A stretch of 64,000 nt of DNA from Ceratotherium simum simum (GCF_000283155.1 NW_004454170.1:8828803-8892802); one strand, 5' to 3'; numbered from the stretch's first letter, positions 39,101 through 51,049 are shown. Translations and numbers: made by a program. Notes: generated by a model from the sequence alone, not told the origin.

Positions 39101-40744
39101 GCATCATCTTAATGACTGCAGCGTAGAACTCTAGTCAACTCAATCCCAATAACGCTGAGAGGAGACAAAAGTAAAGAAACTAAAAACTTAAAGATGAAAT
39201 ACAGTCTTATTACTCAAACTAATTCTATTTTCTTTGTCATAGCTGTAAAGTTCCAGTCTAAACTATGCTTTCCAAATTTACTCTTAATAGAAACCAAAGT
39301 TCAGCAGGAGATAAATATCGGTAAAATTTGCCAATATAGTATCATCTTTCAAACGCTGACTCCAGCACTCTGAGAATGCCAGTGAAGGATGCCTACATTT
39401 TTGCTTTAAGGGAAAGACGTAATGAGAGGCCATTCCTCTTCGTTATAGAAGCACCTGATGTCATCACAGAACCTTTAAAAGCCTATGAGAAACGATGGTT
39501 TTGAGGCTCTCTTGGTTAATAATTACATTAAAAATTATAGGATTGACCCAGTTAATTTCAGAATATCAGTTTTATGCAACATAGGACTAATCAAGAGTTG
39601 TCATTTTAATTTACATAATGAACAGTCTTAGGATAAGTAAGCGAACCAGTTCTGATTATTGACATAGCTCTATAATACCCAATCAGAAGAGTTTTAAGTA
39701 ATTTTGTCATTAACAAGAGTACATGACTGTCAGAGCAGAGAGTTGGCCAGACTGCAATCTGTTGAGCAAGACTGCACTTGCATAGAGAACAACCAGAGCA
39801 TCAAACAAATTCCAGCATCTAGGATGTGCTGAAAACTCACAGCAATGGGTGAGCGACCCAAGACAGCATGCCAAAGAAAGACCAATGGGATTCCCAGAGG
39901 AATGAAAATTTTTAAGGAAACTTCCACCACATTCTTCACACATTCTGCAATCTTCTTCTTTAAAATGACTTACGGGATCCGGTTATCCCACATCCAATCT
40001 CACAAAAAAAGAAACAGCTATAAAATCTAGGAATAATTTTGGGTGAGGTGTTTATAAGGGAAAAATGTGTAGCAAGTGTTGAGTCTGTATAAAATCTCTT
40101 AAATCTCTGGAAAGGTTTACAGTGCATGTTGGGCTTCATCATGGATTCGTCAATTTAAGACCCAACATCACAAAAGTCTTACTCATTTTGGGATTCCCAG
40201 TCTCTAGCACAGTATTGGGCATGAAGGAGGTCCACCATATTTATGAAACTGAACCATAAGCTAGCCTTTGCTTTTCATGTCCATTTGTCTTTGATTTTTA
40301 GTTCCTCCATGAAATCTGTGCCCTTCCTTCAGTCATTTTATTTCTTTCACTAAAATAAACATAAATCATTCACTTCCTAGTTCCTTCTCACTTCCAGCTC
40401 TAATTTTTACATAATCTCTGTGCCCAGAGTTTATTGCTTCTCAACTTAAGAAAATGAGTCTCCTAAACACTCTCACACACACACACACACACACAAATGC
40501 ACCTTTGCATGTGCCCTCCGCACACAATTCTACCTGAGCAAGTCTTTCACGTCATTTAGGATCATGTGTGAGGGAGGTCACTCTGTGAGAACATTTAAAC
40601 ACACAGTACAGACTGATGTCTCCCAAAGGGCAAGGGCAAGTTTTGTTTTCATTTCATTCTGTTCATGTGCTCACTACTAAAATAACTCTCGACGACCCTG
40701 TGTTATTAGTTACCAGACTGTTTGCGAAATGTCATTATTAAAGA

Positions 40745-41850
40745 AAAAAAGGAGAAAGTACCAAGGATTGGCAGGGATGTAGAGTGATGAGAACTCGCAT
40801 CCACTGCTGGTGGGAGTGTAAACTGATACAAACCCTTTGGAAAATCGCTTGGCAGCATCTACCACAGTTACACATGTGCATCCTAGGTATATACCCTAGA
40901 GAAATACGTGCTCCCGTCCAAAAGACACATACAAGAATGTCTGTAGCAGCATTAACAGCAAAAAACTAGAAACAACTCACACGTTGGAGGAGGTCATTGA
41001 AAGAACACGACCACTAGTTGACCCTCAAGCTAGACCAGGACAATGGGAGGATTCCCACTCTCTCCCCTGCCCTTGGAATGTACGTTCTGCCCACTGTTCC
41101 CACAGTGGCAGCCATTTCAAGGACACGGACTAGAGAGAGTAGGTGTTGTTGAGAACATCTGCGCAGTATACAGGACTGAACTCAGTTAAGGCCTCTATAT
41201 AAACTTCTAAGATTCTGGCGGGCAAGTGCGGAGATCTACTTGTCTTGTGGCTGCACAAAACAAGGCTCGTATGTAACATCCTTTGCTTATTAAAATTGCC
41301 ACCTACCAATCTATAGTGGTCATCATCTTTCTTCAGTCTCTCCTTGCCTTCCATGTATGGCGGCCAGTTTGCAAACCAACATATGTCCATCAACAGCAGA
41401 AAGGACAAATAAAACGTGTGATGTGCTCATACCATAAAGTATTATACAGCAGTGAAAATGAACTGATGGTACATGCAACAACATGAATGAATCTCCAGCT
41501 GACAAAAGAATACACGCTGTATGGTCCCACGCACACAGAGCTCAAAAACTGACAAAAACAAACCGTAGTGTTCAGGAATGCAAAACAAGGTGGTAAAATT
41601 ATGAAGAAAAGCAAGCAAGTGATCACCATAAAATCAGGAGATGGCTCCCTTTGGAGAATAAGGGAGTTGGGCTCAGGAAGGGTCCCAGGGGACTTCTGGA
41701 GAGCTGGCAAGCTTCAATTTCTTGACATAGGTGGTGATAACACAGCATTTACTTTATAGAAATGTGTTAAGCTATACAAAATTATTTCACGTGCTTTTCT
41801 ATTTTGGTATTAAACAATAAAAAAGGGTTAAAAAAAGGGGGAGAAGAATC
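40745..41850 (+). repeat. L1 ORF2 end and 3' UTR relic, interrupted by an LTR
   Basis: 'cactgctggtgggagtgta', 'ctaggtatataccctagag', 'ctgtagcagcattaacagc' and, after the interruption, 'atgtccatcaacagcagaa', 'taaagtattatacagcagtg' and 'ttaaacaataaaaaagg' are in L1 order. The frame is destroyed. Confidence 0.85.
40982..41378 (+). mobile_element. Solo LTR-like insertion within L1
   Basis: The insertion breaks L1 between 'aaacaactca' and 'atgtccatcaac'. It contains a TATA-type motif 'cctctatataaact' near 41193, and a U5-like part with 'cttgtggctgcacaaaac' and 'tgcttattaaaattgcc'. The first bases cgttgg may be a decayed tgttgg. Family not identified and the duplication is blurred. Confidence 0.6.
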
Positions 41851-43654
41851 AAAAAGACAACTGTTATTAAATTTTAAAAAATGGCTTTCAGGTGGAAAAA
41901 AGAGTGGGCTAGGTCATTTGCGTTCCATGGGGCAGACCTCGAATGAGTGGTAGCTGTAAGAGGACAGATTTTGGTGACATCAAACAATAATAACAACAAA
42001 AGAAGAAGACGAACGAGGAGGAAGAGGGGGAGGGAAGAAAGGAGAAAAGAAAAGGAACTAGTTCACAACTATAGATGCCTAAAAACAGAACATTTCTTGT
42101 AAGAAAGTGAGTGTTCCATCCCTGAAGCTATTCAAGCACGGGCTGGATAACCACTGGGAGGGATGTTCTGGAGAGGATTCAAACACTGGAAAAGGAATTG
42201 TAAAGAATGTCCCTTCAGACCAAAGATTCCATGCCTCTCTTTCTCACCAGTTATAGGTGTGGCCACTCAAAGAGAAAAACTAAAAAAACAAAAACAAACC
42301 GTGGTCCAAATATCCTAAATGTATAAAGCAGATACTCACTTTATGAAAAGGGTTCCTTTGAATAAATAACTAAGGTATATTTTAAATGTTTGTTTACAAG
42401 CCATTAACTAACCAAAAATAAAGAGGAGGAGGAATTGAGGAGCTTCAAGGTAATGCTGGAGAAACCACTGCCAAATGAAGTCCAATCATAAATGAAGAGC
42501 TGGTGTCAGAGAGAATGAAGCCAAAGATTCAATTTACCCACAGTGTTCCTCAAATGCATCTATTCTTTTATGATAGATTATTAAAATAGATGGATTTCAT
42601 AAAAATCAGGGAATTTGGAAACTTTATTGCCTACATTAAATCACAAGGCTTCCTCCTCTCAATTCTCCAGCTAAGATCAATCAACACATTTCACTTTTTA
42701 ACACTTGCAGAGAAAGACAGCCAAGCCTTGGCTGAAGGTTATCTTAGAAAATATTAGAAGAAAAAACAAGCTCTGCTGAGCTGGTAATAATCCAGATTAT
42801 CATCCATTCCCCTTTCAGAGCAACAATGGCTTTTAACCGGTTCTCTGTTTTATAAATATTACTGTGGCTCAACATATCAATGAGGAGACACAACATTACC
42901 CGCAGCTCTCATCCTGTTTGCTAACTAATTATATCAACAACCTGAACCAACTTAACACTATAAAAAACACAGCTGATTTAGCAATCTGTAAATTATACAT
43001 GTACATAAATCTGCACCAAAATGTGCTGCGTTTCACTCTTGCTAACGTGCATGGATTCTTACTGGCACCTACAATTGTTTGCTATAGGTTTCCGAACACT
43101 AAAACATATGTTCTGCCTAGAATGGGACCAGTTAGAGTAATATTTTCATAGTTTTCTGGCACTAAGGTCTGCCAGCCTTCTTAAGACAGATTTCCTATTT
43201 GCTTCAGCAAGCATTCTGACAGTAAGTGCCTGCAGATTTAAGCAACCATCAAAAAATATTCTGGAACAACACTTTCCAACTATGAATATACAGGCTGACT
43301 TTGCCTATGTGGCAACGAAGTCAATAGAAAGATTTGAAATGTTCACCAACGTGACCATAAGTAAAATCAAATCAAATTTGGGGCATTAATTTTTCCTGGT
43401 GACTACTCATAACTATCCAACAAACAGATAATTATCAAGTCTCTCCTTCAAGTGGTATTCAGAATGTATTAAAGTTAAACTAGATTTCAGTCCCATCAAG
43501 ACCAGTAAACATCTTAAAAATGTATTTTTAAAATATAATGTCAGGCCTAAATAAGAGTTACACCCAGGAAACATTGTAACATAAGGGCAAGAACCTTGGA
43601 CCAAAATTCACTAGAATGTAACTTACTCAGCATAAGGAGAGTTTCTTGTTTTCC

Positions 43655-43925
43655 ATTGTATTCCAGTGGTCAATAAATAAACTCAATAAATCTTTGTTGA
43701 ATGAACAAACCAGTCACAACTGCTGGCTAGTCCCTGAGCTGCCTCTAACTGCCTTTTCTAACTCTGCCTCTTAGTAACTAACTGTAGGTAAATTACTTGA
43801 CCTGAGGATTCTTAGTTCCTGAAACTAACATGGAGACACAGTTACCTCCTTTGCTGACTTATGAGGATCAAAGGTGATATTCTGTGAAAAGTGACTTAAT
43901 ACTTCGTAACAGGCACACAAAGGTC
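43655..43925 (+). repeat. L2 end fragment and MIR relic
   Basis: 'actcaataaatctttgttga' with 'atgaac' is an L2 3' end. The next 200 bases, with 'taggtaaattacttgacctg' and 'acttatgaggatcaaagg', follow MIR. Confidence 0.65.
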
Positions 43926-44189
43926 AAGTGGCCATTCTCCTGCCTCTGCCTTCAGCTAAACCATTAACAAAGGTAAAAATACTGCCCTTCCTTAAAACAG
44001 AATTAGCTTCTCCTTTGCCCTGTTATTCTGTTTAGATGTAGTAATGTGGCTGTTAGCCAAAATGGATGTTGTTCTTGTTGTTATAACATTTTATTTAACC
44101 TCCACTGGGAAATTATGCTTCTCTAGAGAAAATATTGGTAATGCAAGGAAAGTCATTGCACGGTGTACCATCAGGAACACGACACGGGG

Positions 44190-44680
44190 GCCAAGGGGCT
44201 TGGAGTCTCATCAGTTCTGCCCTTAAATATTTGAGGAAATGTGCTTGCCTCAATTTCTTCATCTACACAGTGCTGGGGAAAGAGAGGCAGATTAGATAGC
44301 ATCTGAGGTCTGTTTCATCCTACAGTTCTATGATATTCCAGACATTAAATATTCAAATGCCCCCCAGTTCTATTATCCATTAGCATATAATAAGAGTTAT
44401 TTTTTCAAGGATGATGAAAACAGCTCCACAGGCTAAGTGATACGCGCTGAAGAAACAATGATGCTACAAGAAGGATGAATGACATTCTCTAAAGAACTCC
44501 TGCCTCAGGCACTGTCTGCCTGCCACTTTGAATTAGTCACTTAATATTTCTAGGACTCAGTTTTCTGGTCTGTAAAAGAGGAGCAATAATACTGCATACG
44601 ACCACTGGGAGAAAATACCTAATGAAATGACCAAAAAGTATTGCTATTTAAAGGTAAAATGCTATTCAAATACTGTAATG
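44190..44680 (+). repeat. MIR-family relics
   Basis: 'tcaatttcttcatctacaca' with 'cctacagttctatgatattc' (44190-44345) and 'actcagttttctggtctgta' with 'aaaagaggagcaataatac' (44510-44680) are two forward MIR-like pieces. Confidence 0.6.
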
Positions 44681-44965
44681 TCCAAAAAAAGGCTGGTGGA
44701 TTTTAGGAGGAGACAATCAATATTTTTAAATAGACTTTTTCCATCACAGTAAAATAATATAATGCATGTAGATATTGTGATATTTCCAAGAATCCACATT
44801 TTTTTTCTATTCGTGTTCAGGAAATACGATGAAAGGGATCACTAAAAACTTAAATCCCACATTTCAGGATCAGAATCTTTTCTTCTGAAATAATAGGTAA
44901 TTTTAAAAGTTCATCCAACTCTCCCAAGATGTTTTGTTTTTGTTGTTGATGTTGTTTGGTTGGCT

Positions 44966-45000
44966 GGTTAATTGAAGCCAGTGCTTGACTTCAATTAACC
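44966..45000. other. Perfect 12-bp inverted repeat (hairpin)
   Basis: GGTTAATTGAAG at 44966-44977 and CTTCAATTAACC at 44989-45000 are exact inverted copies around the 11-base loop ccagtgcttga. It lies in intron 1 next to a T/G-rich run and in no repeat I recognise. Confidence 0.95.
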
Positions 45001-47024
45001 AACAGTCAGATTAAAATGCCAGCGCTAAAAATATTCCCAGCTACTTATTCGACTGACATTCTATATATGCTTACAGAGGGGAAGTGGCTCTAAGAAGACC
45101 CACTAAACTAGAAGATATCCTGCCTTCTCAGCTCTAGGGGGTTTTTTTGTTTTTTTTTTTTAATTGTAGTATCAGCTCCAGGATTCTTAAGGTCCTCCTA
45201 CAAGCCCAAGGAACCTTGTAACTGTTACATGTAAGATTCTGTTACTGCCCTTCCCAGTCAAAAACATAACATGGTATACATTAGATACAGGGTTTCCCCT
45301 CTAACTTAAAGGACACTGCCTCTTCACCAAAAAATGAAATTGTCATTGATATTTATGAGAAAGCGGATGTCACTGGCAATGGGATCTCCAAATCTGCAAG
45401 ACTGTCTCCATACCCCCTAACAGGCCGATAGCAACAGCAATCACAGCACATTAACTCTTACCTAGTGATTTTATTTAAAAATCTATGAACACCTCCAGCT
45501 TTTTTATGGCAGAAGAGTTCATGGTGGCTGTTCATGTAGTATTTATCATCACCTTGCATCCCCAGGTGATAGCTGTGACCTTGTTGTACAAGCCACCCTA
45601 CTTAGTTTAAGTGAGGAAGACCTTGAAGAGAAAGGTGACTGACCAGAAACTCTTCGATACTCTCCTTAAGAGGCACACGATCAATGACCATTTCTAAGAA
45701 AGTGTTTAAATAACACACGATGATTTGCTATCCCAGTTGATGAGTTTTTTATTATAAGATAAACTTAAATCATTTTTTAATTAAAGACTATTTCCTAGTA
45801 GAATAAGTCACTTTTCATGCCCTTCCCCTCAATTCCTAACTAAATCCAAATAGAAGCCCACAGTTTTAATACAAGCTCCGTAAGGTTCTGAAACTGTGAT
45901 ATTTACACATTTTTAAAACCCATTTCCTGAGTTAGCACTTCAGGTCCTGCTAATAGAAGAATGTCGTCTGTCTCTGGAAGGAGAGGGGTCCAGGAGCCTG
46001 CAAAGAGCATCTCCAGGCTCAGCCCCCCGGTTCATTTTAGCCGAGTGACGTACGGGTGTGCACTGCACCTTCCAACCGCCGGGCTCCTATTTGCTCTGCA
46101 AGTGCTTTAGCCGGGGTGCTCTGCTGTGGGTCCTAAAGGCACTCAAAATGTTTCCCTGTCTATCCCCATTCCTAGGACTCTCGCCTCCCAGCGCTTCAAG
46201 CTACTGTCCATCTTAATGCCACAGGGAAAGAGAGGAGCGGGGAGCACTGGTTTATTGAGTAATAGATTTACAGGCTTGGTGAGTTTGGGAATTTATAGGT
46301 GAACAAGATTTATAGGCATAAAACAGTACTGTGGTTTGGAAGAGAGGAACTATGACAGGTTTGTACCTGTGACCGCTTGGCCAACTCTGCACCTGTGCCC
46401 TCCAATTCCCAGCTGAGTCCAGGAAACTCTGCCCCTCGTGAGCCTTAACTTAACCTCGAAGCGGGTGAGTGAAGAGGTGGAATCAGGTAGCCTTGCAGCA
46501 CGACCCTAAGTCCCCACATCCCTGCACCTCGGACTTTTCAGCTGCCAGGACGGGAGGTGGAGGCAGCCTCATCCTCCCATCCCTTGGGGCCGGGACCCGG
46601 AGTTGCCGTCTCTACAGACGCGGCACCTTGGGGAGCAGCCGGAGAGCCCCGAGAGCCTTCGCGGAGGGGTGGGCAGTAGCGACGGGGAATGCGCCGTCGC
46701 TCCCGGTGCATCCAGCTTCCCATCACTTTTCCCAGTACTTTGCTCATCAGCTGTCGCGCTCTCTGGAGATGAGATCGAGAAGGCGCGAGAAAAGCCCAAA
46801 AGGCGTCCCGAGGAGAGCTCTCCTGTTGGGATGGGGGCCCATCAGACCCCGCCCCGCCCTGCCCACCTTTCCCAGCCTCCGGGAGACAGCCCCGGGCGCC
46901 CGCGCCGCGGCTCCCAGCAGAGCTCTGGGGTTTGCTGCATCTGCTGGCGCGAGCGGCGGGAGGCGGCTGCAATAAAGGCACGGATAAAAAGCCTGGGTAA
47001 CCGAAATTCGAATGCACCTCTTAC

Positions 47025-47103
47025 CATTGGACCGGCGGACAATATTCTCCAGAAACGTGTTTTGCGGAGCCACCAGTCCCCTCCTGCCCCCGGCCATGGT
47101 CAT
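47025..47103 (-). CDS. KCNH1: KCNH1 coding exon 1 (start codon and PAS cap)
   Basis: The start is ATG at 47103-47101, followed by [15 protein letters not shown] and [11 protein letters not shown], the PAS-cap segment of EAG1. The coding part is 79 nt (26 codons plus one base) and ends AATG before donor GTAAGAG. Two in-frame ATGs lie close together. The first has A at -3 but A at +4. The second (Met3) sits in ACCATGG, a near-ideal Kozak context, so either could be used; I chose the first because known EAG1 proteins begin MTMAGG. The exon lies inside a CpG island and its 5' untranslated part extends to the right for an unknown distance. In the protein family the cap is a short amphipathic segment that contacts the gating machinery. 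Confidence 0.97.
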
Positions 47104-47147
47104 CCTCCCGGCAGCACGGGGTCTGGGGGGCGTCCCGGCGCGGCTTC

Positions 47148-47207
47148 TCAAGACAGCAGGAGGCTGGGCGCGAGGCCCGCGCGCGATCCCGCCTCGAAGC
47201 GCCCCAT
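47148..47207 (-). promoter_or_regulatory. Candidate upstream ORF in KCNH1 5' leader (19 codons)
   Basis: On the minus strand an ATG at 47207-47205 opens a 19-codon frame, [19 protein letters not shown], closed by TGA at 47150-47148. The stop lies 44 bases before the main KCNH1 start codon and in a different frame. The context has C at -3 and G at +4, so it is moderate. If the leader extends past 47207 this uORF could lower or condition translation of the channel. Whether it is in the mature mRNA is not known from this sequence. Confidence 0.4.
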
Positions 47208-48504
47208 GCGCCCCACGGGGACCTGAGCGGGCAGGGGCGGCGGCTCCCTCCAGCTGCCACCCTCGCGCCCTCTTCGCGCCTCCCTCCCTGCGGCCCGCCT
47301 CGCAGTGCACTCGCGCGGGGCTCGCCTCGCCGCAGACGCCTCCGGGTGGGCGGAGGGAGCCGCCGCGCCTGGACCGGTGGCGCCCCCTCCCGGGCGCGTG
47401 CCCCCGCCGGCCTGCGGGAGACCGAGCGGAGGGCTCCCGCAGCGCCCCGAGAAGCAGCGGGCGGCGGCGGGCCAAGGCTGGATTGGCAGCGCCACCCTCT
47501 GGGCACATCTGGGAAATGTGCTCAAGATGCGTCTTGGGCTGGGTGGAGAGGGGGGCCTTCTGAGCAGCTTTCTTGGTGGATGCACTCCCAACAAGGTTAC
47601 CCCGAGTCTTGGGGGAGCTTGATGATGTTACTTTCTTCCTTTGCTCTGTTTCAGGCCGAAGCCCCTGGGACCTCTGAGGCTCTTGGAACACCTTCCTGCC
47701 TCCCTCTAAAGTTTCTTAGACTCATTTGTGACAGTTGCCCCAACCTTGATTCTGAAGCCAGTGTTTCACCAGTAATTTATGAAGTTGTATTGCAGGGGGT
47801 CAGACTTGCAGAGTGACTGACTGACTGAGCTCCAGAAGAGCTGTCTTGGGTTGTTTTTAAAGATGACTAAAGGCACAAATGCCGGCTCCAGATGTTTGAT
47901 AAGTTTTGATTGACCTGATTTCCACTCTTATTCAGCTAATATTTTACCTGAAGGCAGAGAAAATATAGGTATATTTACATAACTTTTTTAGCTGAAGCAC
48001 AGTCTGTTATGATCAGTGTGTAAGGTTAGGAAACAGGAGCAAACTGACACATCAAAACGGTGAGTTTGTCTCTGAGGGCAAATGCTTGGGGTAGAGGGGC
48101 GGGGCGAGCAACTCCCCGCACATTTAACATTAATTAACAACCAGCATTGGCTTGAAGGACGGTCCACACCGCACGGGATGGGGTGCTGGTCTACACACCT
48201 GCCCCCTGGTATAACGAAGAATCACGTACACAGAAGTTTCTGGGCAGGAGCTCAGACAACCCGTCTTTGTTCACTTACGTTGGGAGAGTTCTTTACCTGT
48301 CTTTTTACTACTCGTCCCCAGTGGGTGTGGCCAGAGACGAAGTCTGTGCCACACAAAAGGAATGAGTTGACAGTTTTCTACTTAGTTCCAGGTTGGGTCA
48401 ACAGTCAACACAAAAATGTAAGAGGAGAAAAACTGATCCTGCAACCTCAATTGTCTGGATTAACCATCCTGACCTGTCCTAATGTATTGCAGATACCCTG
48501 TCTG

Positions 48505-48645
48505 GGTTCATTAATCTCAAAAGTAGAAGAACTAATTCTTGCCCAACAATCTCTCAGAGTTGCTGTGGAAATCAAATGTAATTATGTAGGGACAGCGCTC
48601 TATATTGTAAAGTGCTATACCGAGGTCAGACGTCATCATTAGAGT
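48505..48645 (+). repeat. MIR SINE relic
   Basis: 'ttgctgtggaaatcaaatgt' and 'attgtaaagtgctataccg' match the MIR 3' half in forward orientation. Confidence 0.6.
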
Positions 48646-49303
48646 GACTAAATAAATTGGGCCATCACAAACATCACCCTTTGTCTCATCTTGTGTAGAC
48701 ACACAAAGTAAACAGATGACCGGCTGTTAGCAGAGCTAGGTAAGGCTTGCATAAGCTTTGAAATGAAAGTAATGATACACTTTTTCCATAAGATAACATT
48801 CTACCCATCACATCAGTCACCCAACTTAGAGATGTGATTTCTTAAACCCTAGCTCCGTCTAGTGGTTCTTTGTTCTATTACAAATGAGATAACAAATGGT
48901 GGTTGAAGACAACTTATTCTGAAATATATTTGGTGCTGAGCTGGTTGGGTGGTGTCTGCCCACTTCATTTGAATAAAATTATTTGAATAAGCCTGTTACG
49001 GTTATGTTATCTACTGCACAAACATGCCCAAGGGGAGATTATTCATGACAATATTAAAAACCCATCAAGCAACCTCATAATCCTGCTTGTGAAAGGAAGA
49101 TAAAGAAAAGAAGGAGGGAAAAACTGTCATAGAGAGTTAATAAAATTTCTCGGATTTTAATGAGCTTTCATGTTCTGTGGCTCAGATAAAAAGGAAACAG
49201 ATGATATTCATTTGAGGTGAGAGATGTTAAAGCCTTGGTAGGCTATCTGATAAGGAAAAGAAACAAGGAATTATTTTCCATTTTAATTTTAAATGTACTA
49301 CTA

Positions 49304-49859
49304 CAGTGGTTCTTAGCACACACTCCGTGTGTCTGTGTGTTGGCACCATTTTGAATACTATAATTTTCAGCGGCACACTTGAACAGATTAAAAGACCCAA
49401 AACAACACTAAAAAGTCAGCAATCTCTAACCACCATCACTACTCCATGTGTTGGCATCTCACAGTGTCTACGAAAGCACATCCAGCCATTCCCCCATTCC
49501 CTTGGCAGACCCTCAACACTGTCTGACTGAGGGAATAGAGTCGTCGTCTGCCCTGTCCACATTCTCTTTGATATTCACAGGCCAAGGTTGTGCATGTTCA
49601 GTAAACACACCATCTTTCTGGGGGCTGGTTTGACAGTACGCTATAGTTCGTACCTCCTACTTGCCACCTTCTGTTCCTTACTCTACATTCAGTTCCAGGA
49701 CCAGCTCAGCTTAAAGTTCTGTCTGCAATCTATCACTGTAATGTAGGCATCTCAGTCAGAGCAAACTTTAATCTTACAAATTTGTCAAAACTTGGTAACG
49801 ACTTTGTGAAGGATTCACAATACACCAATGTGCCTTCGCAGACCAGTTGAGAGCCCCTG
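49304..49859. mobile_element. hAT-like DNA transposon relic
   Basis: The left end cagtggttcttagcacac and the right end ...gttgagagcccctg are imperfect inverted repeats of the CAGTGGTTCTCAA type. Flanking 8-mers tactacta and tattttta agree at 5 of 8 positions, compatible with a decayed 8-bp target duplication. The sequence near the right end, 'cacaatacaccaatgtgcc', also mirrors the left subterminal part. No transposase frame remains. Confidence 0.55.
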
Positions 49860-51049
49860 TATTTTTACATAACAGGCAAAGCCACTTTTCTTTTCAAGGA
49901 ACAGCTTTAAATGACTGTGACCAGAATTCCAATTAAACTGCTTCTGTCCCCTCCTGCAGAAAGTGGGCTACAACTCTCTAGAACTTCTACCAAGAAGGAT
50001 ATAGAGTCTGAAGTTAAAACTTCTAAAATTTTACGTGGATGTCTCTAGCCTTCCCTTCTTCTCAGTGGTTCTCCTCCCGTCCTCTCTCATTTTGTTTACC
50101 CCTCCATTGTCACGTGTTTATGTCTGTATCACACAATAGATGGTGAGCTCCTTGAAACAAAGGTGAACTTTACCAACCTTTGTTCTCATAAATGTGATTA
50201 AGCTATGATGCAATTAGTGAGTCGCCAAAAGGAATGGATAGTGATGGAGGCATGTAGAGAGAGCGTGGAGATGGGGGCCTGCAGACTGGCTGGGAAAAGA
50301 GTCCAGGAGATGAAAGGAAAATCTCTATGCCAAACAAAGATCTATCAAATGAAGAGGAATCAATGCCAGAGGGGGCAAACGGCATCATGCAAAAACAGGA
50401 ATTACATTTTTTCCTTTTATCAAGACCATGAGGTGTACAGGACAGATTTCAGAAAGCCGAGAGTCCCTTAGACATAGGAGAGTTGCCTATGGGAGCTGGA
50501 ATGAGCAAGCAGGAACGCTTCATGGTTAGCAAACAATTAGCATCATCAGGAGAAACTGAACCTAGAGGTGACTTCACCTACTCAGCTATCATGAGCAAAA
50601 TATCTAAAAGAGGGGGAATATGCAGCATGGAAAATTTCAGCTTCTATAACTCAATGACTGACTTTTTATTATATGTAATTTCTGTTAAAATTTCTTTTCT
50701 AATAGACTTACAGAAAGAGAGTTGGGCAGGCCATATCCATTGGAAAGATCTGTTCTGTGTTATAGGTATCTCCCCTCAAGTGTTGTGAGAAGGAAGAGAA
50801 TCTGCCTCAATGAGAATCATAATCCATGAATCTAATTGACTAGAGGGAAAGGATGCACTGATGTGGGTGTTACACTCAACTGGGCTAACCCAATGGGCAT
50901 TTTTAAATGTTTGTAGAATTAGGTTATATCCTTCTAAATGCCCAAAGCTGTTATCTTTCTTTGTCATTTCCTCTTATCAAAAGAGAACAGGATCTTTTAC
51001 CAATTCTCCCTCATGGAAAATAACTAAAAGCCATTTACAACAGTCTCAT

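Larger units (their letters stand above)
46540..47520 (-). promoter_or_regulatory. KCNH1: CpG island covering KCNH1 exon 1 and presumed promoter
   Basis: This stretch is visibly GC-rich and dense in CG dinucleotides, in sharp contrast to AT-rich DNA on both sides. The densest part is about 46550-47500. It contains exon 1, the first 0.5 kb of intron 1 and about 0.4 kb upstream. I see no TATA box in the right place on the minus strand, so a dispersed CpG-island promoter is the natural inference; the exact transcription start cannot be read from sequence. The island is largely free of stop codons in several frames, which produces long spurious open frames on both strands. Confidence 0.85.

Noticed and set aside
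46603..47226. Plus-strand open frames of up to 207 codons across the CpG island
   Set aside because: GC-rich DNA lacks stop codons; these frames are antisense shadows of exon 1 and its flanks with no recognisable protein features.
46747..47691. 314-codon minus-strand open frame as a separate gene
   Set aside because: It contains KCNH1 exon 1 and simply reads on through the splice donor and the CpG-rich flanks; composition is Arg, Ala, Gly and Pro rich with no domain.
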